Positions 1 through 11,809 of a stretch of 49,606 bases of DNA are shown piece by piece. Position numbers and translations under genes: made by a program. Origin of the DNA: Pelomyxa schiedti (taxonomy: Eukaryota; Evosea; Pelobiontida; Pelomyxidae). The notes beneath the pieces are model-generated. The model had not been told where the DNA came from, did not search any database, and saw only the letters and a program-made list of their open reading frames with translations. Positions within the stretch are counted from its first letter, which is position 1. Every line of letters begins with the position of its first letter. The stretch is taken from the NCBI GenBank assembly GCA_020536535.1, contig JAHLWZ010000694.1, positions 36,800 through 86,405 of the forward strand, written 5' to 3'.

Positions 1-171
1 GTAGTACGGAACTACCATCGGCAAAGTCGCGCGCCACTGGCGATATTTTTCAACGATCGTCTCCAAGTTGACGACGTAAAAAGGATTGCGGTGTTCGGCG
101 TAAGCGGATTCGACTTTGCGTGTGATGATTGTCTCGGTGCTATCGTGCGATTCGGCAGAAGAGAGTGACAT
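1..171 (-). CDS. ODC: Ornithine decarboxylase-like PLP enzyme, N-terminus only
   Basis: The frame opens with an ATG at 171 on the minus strand and stays open for 57 codons to the window edge, so this is a 5' partial gene. About 20 residues in, it shows the N-terminal pattern of fold-III (alanine racemase-like) group IV decarboxylases: 'NPFYVVNLETIVEKY', then a Trp and 'LPMVVPYY', corresponding to the first strand just before the PLP-lysine segment (F-Y-A-V-K) of ornithine decarboxylases. In the known family this enzyme makes putrescine from ornithine in the cytosol. The PLP lysine and catalytic cysteine lie outside the window, so activity cannot be judged, and a related diaminopimelate or arginine decarboxylase or an antizyme inhibitor remains possible. 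Confidence 0.72.
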   Translation of the reverse strand, partial: MSLSSAESHDSTETIITRKVESAYAEHRNPFYVVNLETIVEKYRQWRATLPMVVPYY

Positions 172-589
172 CTTTCTTTCGGTTTCGGTTGGTGTGTTGC
201 AACGATTAACGGAGTGCTGTGCTCTTGAGCTTGACGGTACGAAAGCGACTTGCTTGTGTGTCTTGTCTTTTAGGTTGTAGTGGTTGTAGTTGGCTTTGTT
301 TTGTTAAAGATGAAGGGTTGTTGCGGCTTGTCTTGCGGGTACGAACTTTTCTTTTGTTGTTTTTTTATTTGTCACAGATCAACGTCAAACGGTTTATAAA
401 TGCCAACAAGGCAGGTAAATTAATTGCTTCTAGAAGGCTTAGAAGTCTCCGATCTGCGAAAAATGACAGTGAGCAACTGCCGCCTTACCTAAAAGAAACG
501 CACCAAGAAAAGTTGATTATCATCTTGTTGCCTTCTTGGAACTACTTTCACGGTGATGACCGGTGACCGTTTTTAGACTAGGAGACTTT
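172..589. other. Intergenic, no supported gene
   Basis: This stretch lies between the start of the ornithine decarboxylase-like gene and the stop of the CDCA7-like gene, both on the minus strand. It should hold the promoter of the former and the 3' UTR of the latter. A plus-strand open frame at 219-566 begins with GTG and looks like no protein I know. I see no RNA gene or repeat. Confidence 0.6.
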
Positions 590-3115
590 CTAGTCCTCGT
601 GGCGGCGTTTGTGCTTTGATGATTCGTGGTCGCGCTTGTGCTTGTGTTTGTGATTGTGATTGTGCTTGTGTTTGTGACTATGCTTGTGCTTATGATGATG
701 AGGGTGGTGTTTGTGCTTGGGTGTGGTTGATTTGCTTGGTTTGGTTTTCTGGGTGTGTTTCGTCTTGGTTGGGGGAGAGCGGGATGCCGGCTTAGCTTTG
801 TAACTGCTGTCAGAGGAGAACTCTGATTTGCTGCTGTCACTGTCACCGCCGGGATCAGACGCGCTTGGTGATTTCTTTTTGGGCGTCGTGTCTTTCTTCT
901 TCCCTGGTTTGGTGGCTTTCCCTTTCTTCGATCGGCATTTGGAGGAAGCTGTGCCAAAGTCAGAGTCTGAGGAAGATTCCGAGGATGACGAGGATGAGGA
1001 TGAGGAGTGACTTGAGGGTTTCTTGATTTTTGAGGATGGGCAGAACAATTCCTCAGGAGGGCAGACAGGTAGCTTGGCTTTGTCTTCGGTACTTATGGCT
1101 TCCATTTTAAAGTCACTCATAAACACAGAGCCAAGAGGGATCCAGTCAAACGCAGTTGTCTTTACATAGTATTCACATGGGCCATCGCATCCTTTGTATT
1201 TCTCATACCATTGAACCAGAACTTCGTCAGAATGGCCTTGCGTGGCTTTGCAATCTGGCAATACAGCTTCGTTGGGTGCTGAGGCAGTTTCTACTTTAAT
1301 TGTTGGCTTCGAATCTTCAGTACTAGGTCTAGGTTTTTTTTCTGCTGGGGCAGTGTAGAATCGCACTACAGAAGCAAGCCAATACTTTTCTGCTGAACCT
1401 GGAGCGGGGTGACAAGCTATAGCACCTCCAATGGTTATAGTGCACGTGTGCCTTCTTTTGCGGATGGTAACACTCTGGCTTTGGTCAGTCTTACGCTTTG
1501 CTCCTGGAGAGGTGGAACTGGTCTGTGTTGTTTCAATGGTTTCACATGTGGTTTCACTTGGATTCGTTCCAGTAGGAGGCTTTGTTTCGACTTGATTTGG
1601 TGCAGGAGGCGGGTCTGGGGGAGCGGAAACAGTCTCAACTTCGGGGGAGCCTTGGCTTTCTGAACCAGCATCTTTACTGTCACTGGGGGAATTGACGGCA
1701 GACTGCGGGGATAAAGCTGCGCTCCCTGATTTTCCCTCTAGGAAAATTCAAAATGTGAGAATTAGTCTGCATGAAAAAATCGTCTTGGTACTTTTGTAAT
1801 GAGACTGTATCAGGAAGTGGGCAACAGATGTGAATCCCATAACACTCAATTGGGAGGGAAAAATAGGGCCTAGCATTTTAATCAGTATATTATATTCTAA
1901 CAACTTTTTCAATATTTTGGATGCAATCATTCACCTGTAGGACGCAAGTGGTTTTTATTCCGACAAATACTGCAGTTGCATATATTGCGGCATGGGGGAC
2001 ACAACCATTTTGGATCCTGGAGTGCTTCCCACAGATTTTCACCGTACCGGTGCCATAAACAAGCGCCACAGAATTGTCCTCTGGTGCTCTGCCTCTGTTT
2101 TTGAGATTGTGTTACAAGTTACTGCACGCAGTACCGGGGTGCAGGAAGAACAGCGTGTTTTCTTGCAGATAGTTTTTTGCCTGCACTGGTGGCAAGTTGT
2201 TCCTCGGAGATACTTCTTAGACAATAAACCCTAACAAGTTTGGAAGATACCATGTACAGGATCATGTTGTCTGCCTTCTTTCTTAGAATCGTTAAAAGGG
2301 ACAGTAGCTTTTCCCAAGGAAGTCTGGTACGTTTGGGTAAGTACAGTGAAATACGTGGAACGTGGATATAGTACAAGATGCCGGTCTGTGTAACTCTCTG
2401 CAAGACTGTCCCTGGGTATTTCTTCCTTTTCGTCACTATCAGTGTCCTTGCCACTGTAATCACTATCTGAATGTTTGCTTGCTGTGCTTGCTGACCTTAG
2501 GGGATAAGTCCTCATGGGGCCTGATGCACGGCGCTATAAGGGATTGAAAACAAATTCCAGTTAGTGAGTTAAATGGAAAGAAGCAGCCTAATAATAGGGG
2601 AAGGGAGATAGGTGACACAAAAATCAATAAGTAGTTTGTAATCAAAAATAAAAGAAGAAACCCCTTTTTTTGGTTTTTTTTTTCCCCCTAACCTGTGTTC
2701 TTGGTGCTCTCGGTTTTGCCCCGCGCAGTGCTGCAGTTGGCACCAAATTGGCGCCGCCATTTCCAAACAACTCTTTCATCACAGCCCTGTTTCGTTGAAT
2801 GTTGGACTCACGGCGCTTGGATATCTCTGCATCACTCACGTCCGAGGACGACGAGGACGAGGCTGATGAGGAGGAGGAGGAGGAGGAGGAAGAAGACGAC
2901 GAGGGTGACGATGCTTTTTTGTCGTCATCCGTACTGGTTTCGTCAACGCGTGGTGATTTTGCTTTGGCTTTGACAGGAACTTGTGGGATGACGTCCGTGT
3001 GCTCGCTTGGCGGGATCTCGACGTCAGCGTGTTCCGTTGCAATAGGGCCCACCTCTTCCGCTTTGACACGAACAGTATCGCCCAGTTCTGGCTCCTTTTT
3101 GACCTTAGTTCCCAT
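590..3115 (-). CDS. CDCA7: CDCA7-like zf-4CXXC_R1 zinc-finger chromatin protein
   Basis: Six or so exons. Start chosen at the ATG at 3115 (protein begins [13 protein letters not shown]), followed by a Ser/Asp-rich acidic segment. Exons at about 2205-2145 and 2105-1938 join across a 40-nt intron to give a CXXC_R1 zinc finger: [10 protein letters not shown]-x2-C (CSSC), '[15 protein letters not shown]', '[16 protein letters not shown]' and 'LRPTG', followed by 'GFTSVAHFL'. This is the signature of CDCA7/JPO proteins, which recruit the HELLS/LSH remodeller to hemimethylated DNA. The last exon (1742-590) adds a Tudor/PWWP-like stretch ([11 protein letters not shown] ... [11 protein letters not shown] ... 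DWIPLGS), a Ser-rich acidic region and a His/Lys repeat tail. In animals the finger is C-terminal; here it is central. The exon around 2515-2240 is the least certain. Confidence 0.83.
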
Positions 3116-3378
3116 CGCCAAGCGCTGGTTATTGCGAAGAAGCAAAAAGGGAAAAAAAAAAACCAAGGCGCCAGATCCTAGTTTCCGCGAAGAAAGCCAC
3201 CCGGAGTGGCTTGGCTATGGAACGGAATCGTAGATCTCAAGGGCTGGCCTAATTGGACCGTAGCCACTGGCAGCGCAGAGTGGCAGCACCAGAGAGTGAT
3301 GTCCCTCAAAACGAGTTGTGCCTGAACGAAATCGGGTCGTTTCTCGAAAGGGAACAAAAAATAAGCCCGAAGTGGTGA
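3116..3378. promoter_or_regulatory. Divergent promoter region
   Basis: This 263-bp gap separates two genes transcribed away from each other: the CDCA7-like gene (minus, start 3115) and the CCCH-kinase-KEN gene (plus, start 3379). It must hold both promoters. I could not point to a clear TATA or initiator motif, so the call rests on position alone. Confidence 0.5.
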
Positions 3379-6300
3379 ATGTCGTCCCGCAGGAAAAAAG
3401 CAACGAGCCAACCACAGACCAACGCAACGCCCCCGTCCACGCCGTCCCATAATGTTGCCGTGGCACCCGGCTCGCCTTCAGTCGGTTCCACGCCAGGCGG
3501 CTCCCCCGAACATCAGCACCAGCAGCAGCAACAGCAACAGCAACATCAAAATCAAAATACAAACCAAACTCACATGCAACAACAACAGCAACCCAATTCC
3601 ACTGCCAACACAAGCAACACTCTGTTGGGGAGCAATAACAACAGCAACCAATCTCCGAATCTCATGTCGCAACCGTCACCGCAAATGCAACTGCTGCAGG
3701 GGCCTGCGCTGCAGCAACAAAACGCACCGCCGTTATCGCAGGCGATAGTTGCGTCTACGTCAATACCGATGCAATCAATTCCGACAATGTCGTTTGGTTT
3801 AAGCAGCACCCCTACTGAGGGTTCAGATTTGTGGTCGCAGTATATCGGCTATCTTGACCATGAAATTTCTAGTGCTGTGTTGGACCCATCTTCGAGGTTT
3901 GTTTCTATTTGAAAAAAAAAAAAAATTTGGTTTGTTAAATATATCCGGTAGATTATGTGACAGTATTGACTGGGAAACCGGGAAAAAGCGATCAAACTGC
4001 CGCCACAAAGTTTGCTACTTTGCACACAGCTGGGATATGTTGCAGCCACCACGGGCCAGTGTTGATGTGCATGCAAGAGAATATGGTTCTATTCCAATTT
4101 CATTTTACTTGAAGTTGCAGAATAGAGAACCCAAAATCCGTACTACATTGGCGTACTGTTATCCAACCAAGTGAGCTAACTTCTTGTGCTTTCTCATCTC
4201 ACATAAATAGATATACTGCTCACCTCATAGAGGCAGCTAAAAAAGGAGTAGCACCCACCTATCCTCATAGTAGCGTTTGTAAAATTTGGGCTACACATAG
4301 AGGAAAGTGTCACAAATGGTCCAATTGTGTTTGGGTGCATTTACCATTCGAGCTGATCGACCAATTCCGACATAGTGCAAATTGCTTATTCGGCCGTAAT
4401 TGTGTTCTTTTACCCAACTGCAAATATGTACATCCTCCAAATAGCCCTAGTGCTCCTCCAGATGTGCAGTGCTTTGGTGGTAGCGAGCTTGTAACTGTAG
4501 TAGAGACGGATTCAAACAACAATCAGACAAGAAGAGAAGTACCTATGAACACTATAATGAAGACGCTTCACACAGAACAAGCCGTTGTGCGAAAACAGGA
4601 GTTATATCTCTGCCCCAATATGTCATTTTGTGACGACTGGCATAACTGTCTTTATGTTCATATTCACCCAGATAGAAGACGTGAAATATTCGGCTTACCT
4701 ATTCCTCAACCGCTCTCATCTCCAAATGTCTGGAATGTACAAACTAAAACGCAATCTAAACACAACGCACCACCTCTTCAATCACAACCACAATCCCAAG
4801 TCCAGCTTCAATCACAAACTCAGCCTCAAGTACAATCTCAGACTCAAATGCAACTGCAGACTTCACCTCAACTTCAACCCCAGTCACAATCGATTCAGCA
4901 GTATCAACAAATTCCGCTCTTGAATAAAGGTCCTTCACAACCAACCCAACCCCAACCACAGACACAGCCCCAATCCCCAGTTCAACCCCCTCAAACCCCA
5001 CCACAAAATCCAATACAAACTCCCTCTCAAGTTCCACCTCAGATTTCTAATCAAAATCAGGCCCAGTCTCAATTACCACATATGGTTATGTTCATGCAAA
5101 CACAGCCTCATCTAATTCCACCTCTTTCCCCTCAACATGTGAATAATCTTCACATTGACTCCCAAATGCACAATCACCAACACGTTTCACCAACCTTGCG
5201 AATGCAACTGACACCCCCCCTTTCCTCTCTTCTACTGGCACCGCAGCTCCACATGCTTCAACAATCCGCTACTTCTTCCTCTCAACAAACTGCAGTGCCA
5301 CTCACAAATCAGCCTTCAAATCATTTACCGCTATCTCAGGCGCAAGCCCCTATATTGATGATGTCAAACCAGCTTCAAATGCAAGGAAGGGTTACTAACC
5401 AAGCAAGACCGTTGGCCCCTCCATCACAGCTCCAGCAGGCCACACAGCAAGTACAATCTCAGTCACAAGCAGGATCCCAATCACAATCCCGTTCGCCCCA
5501 ACTGCAGGCACAGCAGTCACCACGATCACAGCCACAGCAGCCACATATTCAGCTGCAGCATTACCAGCACCCCCAGCAGACTCAATCCTCTTCTAGTCCA
5601 CCACAACCATCTCCACAACTCCCTCAGCCACATTCTCCATCCCCCCCTACTCTGTTTCATCCGATTGCTCAATATCCCACGTCGCATTTAGGGAAACTTG
5701 AATCACCACCAAACACACCAACATCGCCAAAGCGCACAGATCTTCGAAGCATGCTTAGTCTCCCTGACTGGGAGGGGGAATACAAAGATAACTTCGAAAC
5801 CAAAACTGAACTTCTTGAAAGTAAGTTGCTGGTGCCTTTCGTTCCTTCATCCAACCGTTACCGAAGACAGCTTCAAGAAATGGTTAAGGTAAACTCCCAC
5901 TACACAACCAAGACGTTCCTCACCACTATTTAGAGGGGAATCTATTCATCTCTAGGTGCCGAAAATCAACGTATCCTCTGGCATCCTTCTTTTGAAATAG
6001 AGCGGGATGAAAACTTTAAGGTTTATCTTGGTATAAGAGAAGAAGATAGCACAGAGGTTGCATTGAAGGTTGATGATCTTAGAGCAGTATTTGAGAATAA
6101 TATTTCCCTCTCAGTATTTCCCACCACAACCTGTTGATTATCCCGCTTCTGAACAAATGTTTACCGCGGAAGTGAAGGAGTTCCTGCTCCGGCACTCGCT
6201 ATCTGGTGTTCGACATCACTATTCATTTATTCAAAATACAACTGTTCTCGATGCACCTGGATTCAGAGTCAAAGTTGCTCAAAGAGCCCTTGTTCTGGAA

Positions 6301-7762
6301 TTAATGGAAGGGTCACTTATAGGTCAACCCTTCTTTACAGCCTGTACTCATATTAACTAGATGTTGTTGATATGTGGAAACAAGACAAGTTATTTGGTAC
6401 ACCACTTCATTTGCAAAGTGTACGATATATTATTGGCTCTGTATTGACTACGTTACGGGAATTGTGGCAGGAACTTTTTTCCACTCCTAATTATCATTTA
6501 TGCTCGAACAACTACTGCATCCATCGCGATATTAAGTATTGACCTCTTTATATCTCTCGTTCTCACAACCTCAATTTAGGCCCGCAAATATTTTTGTTGA
6601 TGTAAACAGAAAAATTAAGCTGATAGATTTCCGGTCTTCTCGAGTTTCTATGAGTGACTTGGTACTCCTCTACTGTTATCTACCTGTGTAACATGATTGC
6701 AGAACGTTGGAAGAACATCCTCTGTCTCTCCCACGTTGACAAAAATTTATGCAAGTCCGGAATCCATTGATGCTTCGAGTGCATCAAGTGATTTATTCTC
6801 TGTTGGCTTAATATTGTATTACCTCCTCACTGGTGAGGAAGATTGGGGATCTTCTGGGGACGCAGCTACCAAAGAAGATTCCTCTGTACAGAAATTCAGT
6901 AAATTACCTGGATGTTGCATTTCCAAGTGTGTTACGGATTTTTTTTTTTTTTTTAAATACGTTAATACCCCATCTCCAGGTGGCCTCAGAAAGCATATGC
7001 CGCACATCATCTGATTTGTAACCTTGTCCAGAAGATTCCTGACGAGAGGGCGAACTATGCATCTTTGAAAAACCAGGCATTTGGTCATATACTGAGTCAT
7101 CCGTTTTTTTGGTCTGATGAGCGGGTTAGTTCTTTTTTCTTCGGTTTTCCCTCCTTTGTTACCTAACCTAACGTTCTTAGTCTTTAGCCTTTCTTGTGCT
7201 ACTGGGAAATTGTAAAACGGACTTCTTTGATACTGCTGTGGCTGTAGTCCTGTATTTTTCCTTCTCTCTTCTTTTTAACTGACTTTTACAACCAAACAAG
7301 AATCAAAGATGCCAACAGTGAAAACTGGCTTGACGCAATAAAAAATAAAGAGATTCATGCCTATGCACACAAGTGGGCAACACAATCTACAACCAAAGCA
7401 AAAGCTCGGCTATCGCATTCTTCGTCACTTCTCGTTGTCATACGGAAATTATATCAGAATTCTGCACTTTTGGAACAACCACTAGTGCATGTTTTGACAT
7501 CGAATTATAACTATTTCCTAATGCAGTTTCCATCTCTTGTGGTAAGCCAGCGTTCTTTCCCTTCCTCCCTCACTCCCACCCGAAAAATCCCAGCCCAGTT
7601 CGTCCCCACTAAATCACAATTCCAACATATTCACAGGTGACCCTATGGGAACACTGCCACAAGAACAGTTTTGGTCCGCACTGCGACAATGTAGTATCTC
7701 CACTCCTCAACATGCCCTATGCACCATCCTTAGACATTGGTGCGGAGCACGAGTGGTTCTAA
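3379..7762 (+). CDS. CCCH zinc-finger / Q-rich / kinase / KEN endoribonuclease-like fusion
   Basis: Twelve exons (3379-3896, 3952-4170, 4211-5888, 5934-6086, 6115-6322, 6361-6535, 6580-6661, 6703-6926, 6980-7124, 7181-7251, 7301-7541, 7637-7762) sum to 3840 nt, an exact 1279-residue frame. Order: Gln/Asn-rich leader; four CCCH fingers (for example C-x9-C-x5-C-x3-H near residue 270, then NCLFGRNC and LCPNMSFC copies with C-x5-C-x5-C-x3-H); about 350 Gln/Pro-rich residues; a protein kinase from about residue 810 (EVALKV lysine, CIHRDIKPANIF, DFG replaced by DFR, YASPES, SDLFSVGL); then a KEN domain from about 1130 beginning HPFFWSDER. The KEN core 'AIKNKEIHAY' matches the IRE1/RNase L nuclease core. 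Known KEN proteins are IRE1 (luminal sensor plus membrane segment) and RNase L (ankyrin repeats); here there is no signal peptide or membrane segment. I infer a soluble RNA-binding, RNA-cutting regulator. The last introns are the least certain. Confidence 0.85.
6087..6114 (+). other. 28-nt GT-AG intron
   Basis: This intron lies inside the kinase N-lobe of the CCCH-kinase-KEN gene. It begins GTATTTGAG and ends CCCTCTCAG. Removing it joins '...VDDLRA' to 'YFPPQPVDY' in frame; reading through gives a stop soon after. It is among the shortest introns in the window. Confidence 0.75.
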
Positions 7763-7872
7763 TTTTAAATAACAAAACAAAATTCTGTGGCACTTTTCGT
7801 TTTACCCACTTTGTTGTTCAACAAGTTTTTACATTTAAAAAACAAAAATAAGAAAAAAATTGATTTACGCCG

Positions 7873-10800
7873 ATGCAGCCGGGAGTGGGGGAGGAAACCG
7901 AGGAAGAAGAACATGGGCACCCGCAGCAACAGAACCACGTTGGAGGCCAGATTATGGGAGAGGTTCAGTCGCTCAATGCACTTGTAGAACTCCTCTCGCA
8001 CGTGTTTACAGACGACGCTGCGCTCGCACCTGTAGGGCCGCCCGCAGACGTCACCCCTGGTGGTGGCGACGGCGGCGGCGGCGACCAAGGCATTATGGGA
8101 CTCGACCACGATGACCAGCACCAGCACCAGCACGGCCACGACGTGCCGGGCGGGGACCAACCTGGCAACGAGGAGCACGAGCACGAGCCCCAGGGCGACG
8201 AGGACGAATGGGAGTGGCAGGAGGATTGGTACGACCCCGAGGACTGGGCCGTGACAGTGCACGGCGGCGGCGATGCAGCCGAGCAAGGACATGATGAGGA
8301 TGACGACGAGGAAGAGGAAGTGGAGGAGGAAGTGGAAGAGGAAGAGGAGGAGGAAGTGGAAGAAGAAGAAGAGGAAGAAGAAGTGGAAGAAGAAGTGGAA
8401 GTGGAGGAGGAAGAGGAAGAAGAAGACGGGGAGGAAGAGGAAGACGAGGAGGAAGAGGAAGAGGGTGAGGAGGAGGAGGAGGATGATGATGATGATGACG
8501 ACGACGATGATGACGACGACGACGACGACGATGATGATGATGAAGAGGAAGAAGAAGAAGATGAGGGGGAGGATGGGCTCCAGGGTGGTGATGGTGGTAA
8601 TGAGGCTGTGCAACACAGTGACCAAGGGAGTAGCCACGATGGCAGTGACACTGGTGGCGGTGCTACTGCTACTGCCAATGCTCACGCTAATGAGCACTTG
8701 TTTGATGGACTAGTTGTGGAAGGGGACCCTAACGGGTCTGTCATCAGGTGCTTGTGCAGGCTGAAAAACGTGCCTGACCTGTCTTTGATTACATCACTGC
8801 ATCTGCGATTCACTGTCAGCGTAGAATGTAACCTTTGCCTGCCTTGGTTATTTACCTGGCTGATGGTTTTGTAATTATCAAGGTTTCCTGGACCCAATTG
8901 TCAGTGAAATGATTAACTTAGAGTCACTCTCCATTGTATATGCCAACATTGCGGCCCTGCCAAGGTCAAATTTATAACGAATTGCCCATTTACTCTCTAT
9001 TTACTGATAACACAGCCTGATAGCTTTGCAGAAGCTGAGGTTATTGAACTTATCCTGTAAGAACCTTGTTGCCATTTTTTCTTTTTTATTTCTCCTTTGT
9101 TTGACATGGAGCAGCCAACATGTTGCGAAATATCAAAGGAATAAGAAACTTATCATCACTGGAAGTACTCAATCTGGACATGAACCCACTTGTTTCATTG
9201 ACACCAGCACAAGATTTAGGTCCCCATCCTTTTTTTTTCTTTTTTGCTAAGAGATACACAGAAACATTGCCGAAACTGCATACACTTTCTCTTGTTGGTA
9301 CAGGTTTTACAAATCTTTGGTCTCTGGTATGCCTTCGATCCTCAGACACCACATGATAAATCTACAGTTAAGGTGAAAAATCTAAGAAATCTGAAAAACC
9401 TGAAAAATCTTGTTGTAGAAAATAAGACAACAGAGTGGCATCGAGCTATTGCAAGTGCATTCCAGATAACTTCATGGGATCAGTTTGCTCCCCCTGGTTA
9501 ACAATCAATCCATTTAAATTGCATTTCCTTATTTCTTCCAGAGACTCAACAAATACAGTACGACCTTAGCCTTATAGGACAACCCCCTTCCAACAGCAAC
9601 CCTTTACAAAACCTTCTTTTCCATCACCCCCCAAGGGATCCTGGAGACAGTGATATTCTCAAAATGCCACTGTTTGCTCGACTTGCACTGTATCACAACC
9701 CAGAAACACCTTTAAGACGAAAACTTGTCAAAATCGCCACCACTCCCGTGTGTTACAACAAGTGCTACAGACACTTTTGCATCCACTTTCTTCCTCAATT
9801 AAACCAACTTGACAGTGTGGCAATAGCAGAGGTAAGGATTCCCTTTATTCGCCTCCCTATTTCACAAACTCTTTTAAGGAGGAAAAAGCTGCCGCTAAGG
9901 TCACTGTGGCACAAAATTTCTTCAAGACCTCCTGTTTAACACTACTACAGTAATACTCTTTTTTCAATATTATTCGTCACCCTCCTCCAGATTACTACAA
10001 AGGAGACAAAATGGAACGGGAGTTCAGTCGTCCTCACAGGCCATTCGGCAAATCATTCCATCTCCAGTTCACGTTTCGACTCCATGTGCGTTGCAGGGGT
10101 TCATTAAGGAATGCTGAAGAATTTGTAGGTTGGCAGAACGAGGCATCAACAGCTTGCATGAATGTATTCAAAGATTCGAAATTAAAGACCATTTCAAGTG
10201 TGGATATGTCTCCAAGGCAATTTGAGTATGTTAAACATCTTGCTTCTCCAACATTCGAAACCTTCTCAAAGATACTCCCCAATAATTCCCCATTTCCTTG
10301 TGTATGGCACTGTGGATGGGGAAATCGTTGTTGTAAATCATCATACGGCAGCTCAGATTGGAAAAATGCCAGAAATGTACTTAGTTCCGGTTAATTCACC
10401 TCACTTTATTAAGGCTCGATGGCCAGATCCTGGCCCTTTCCTGGTTGCATCAGTGGTCAAATAAGCACAGATTCTTAGCTGGCTCAGATCAAGGGACTTT
10501 GTCTTTATATGATATCGATGCCCTCTTTGGTGTGCAGTTGCAGAACAAAACCTGTTAAATAAATCCCCGATTAAGCCGGAAAGACCACATGTGTGAGGAA
10601 TTATCCAGCGTTTGATCACCTCACATCAATTCATAGTAACTGCACGGATGACCTTTTTTTGGCAAGTGAGTTACATTTTAGCCGCATACAATCTCTGAGT
10701 GTACTCTTATAGGTGGTTATAAGACATCAATTTGTCTTTACGATATACAAACAAGCAAGCTGGTCCGGGAGTTTACCGATGTGCATAGAAAGCACATTAA

Positions 10801-11665
10801 TGTCATTAAAGTTAGCAATACCATACATAAAATTCTCTCACGTTTATTCCCTAGTTTTCGGGATCCTCTCCTTTTCTTTTTGCTACAAGGTACTTTTTCT
10901 TAAATGAAAGGGTTCTTACTCCTATAAGCTCATTTGACAAGTCTATTGCCTTGTGGGACTCAAGACAAGCCCCAATTGTGAGGCTCTTTTCTTTTTTCTT
11001 TTTGTTAAAAGCCAAAGGAACCGATTTTTCGAAGATACTCTTCACGTGGCAACGTTATGGTTGTATTCTCCCCTGATGACAAATATTTGCTCAGTTCCGC
11101 AGTAGATAATGTACCCCTTGCGTGCTCATGTAGTTTTCCCTTAATACAGTATAGGAGGTGACCCAGTACTTAACAGAAGATGGACGGCTCCACATGAAGT
11201 TCACTCCCAGCAAACCAACTTTCTGTTAATGTGCACAGATATAACATACAGCAACTTAACAGTGCTAAAAATTTCACTCGAGCGTACTACCTCAAATCCT
11301 CCGACTTCATAATTGGTTTGTCAAGAAGTATCACTAATCTACCCTAACCTCTGACAGTTGGATCATGCAAAGAAAGCTGTGTGAAAGTTCTTTCTTCACA
11401 GACCGGCACACTTCTGAAGGAAGTTTGCTTCGTTGATGAAACTGAACCACTCTTTCCCTCTCTATGTGTGCCGTTTGGACCCAGTTTCAACCAATCTAAC
11501 TACATCCAGATGTACAGTCACTCAGAGGGGATCCACACAATCCCTTCCACTTTTCATCACTAATCGCCTAGTATGTAAATTCGAGCCCCTATCATTTTCC
11601 CTCACCAGATTCATAGCCAGCCCTCACTCAAGAGGCCACGAATAAGGCAAGTGAGTCTCTATTGA
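7873..11665 (+). CDS. Acidic LRR-WD40 repeat protein
   Basis: Many short exons, roughly 1,100 residues. The first exon (7873-8827) encodes a Gly/His/Gln-rich leader and then about 100 almost pure Glu/Asp residues (8290-8570). Later exons give leucine-rich repeats (LRLLNLS, NLSSLEVLNLD, LPKLHTLSL) and an LRR cap region. After a linker, a WD40 propeller starts near 10,190: 'SPRQFEY', 'FLVYGTVDGEIVVV', 'RFLAGSDQGTLSLYDI', 'LFATSSFDKSIALWDSR', 'NVMVVFSPDDKYLLSSA', 'IIVGSCKESCVKVLS', ending 'YVQSLRGDP', 'NPFHFSSLIA', 'YQPSLKRPRI'. The same end pattern is known to me from plant and protist LRR-plus-WD40 proteins of unclear function. A role as a scaffold is inference. Exon phases were checked through about 9,950; the later joins are likely but less firm. 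The start ATG is the first in a long open frame. Confidence 0.78.
8290..8570 (+). repeat. Purine-rich GAA/GAG/GAT tract encoding poly-Glu/Asp
   Basis: About 280 bp of near-pure purine triplets (gaa, gag, gac, gat) inside the first exon of the LRR-WD40 gene, ending in a run of about 20 Asp codons. On the opposite strand it makes long spurious poly-Ser and poly-Leu/Phe frames. The reading frame is kept, so the tract is presumably translated. Confidence 0.9.
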
Positions 11666-11809
11666 TACAGCAATTTCCCACCCAATTTGGTGTAGTGGGT
11701 TTGTGCATAGTGCAATTTAGTTGTGTGCAAAATGTGAAAAAAAAACCTCTTCCAGTATAATTTATTTCTTCTATTTCACAATCTTTGTTGGCACACCAAC
11801 AATTTTCTT

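Noticed and set aside
219-566. Plus-strand 115-codon frame
   Set aside because: Begins with GTG rather than ATG, has no recognisable domain and lies in the gap between two minus-strand genes.
7765-8697. Long minus-strand frames rich in Leu/Phe/Ile/Val or in Ser over the acidic tract
   Set aside because: They are reverse-strand readings of GAA/GAG/GAT triplets in the first exon of the LRR-WD40 gene; no start, domain or intron logic supports them.
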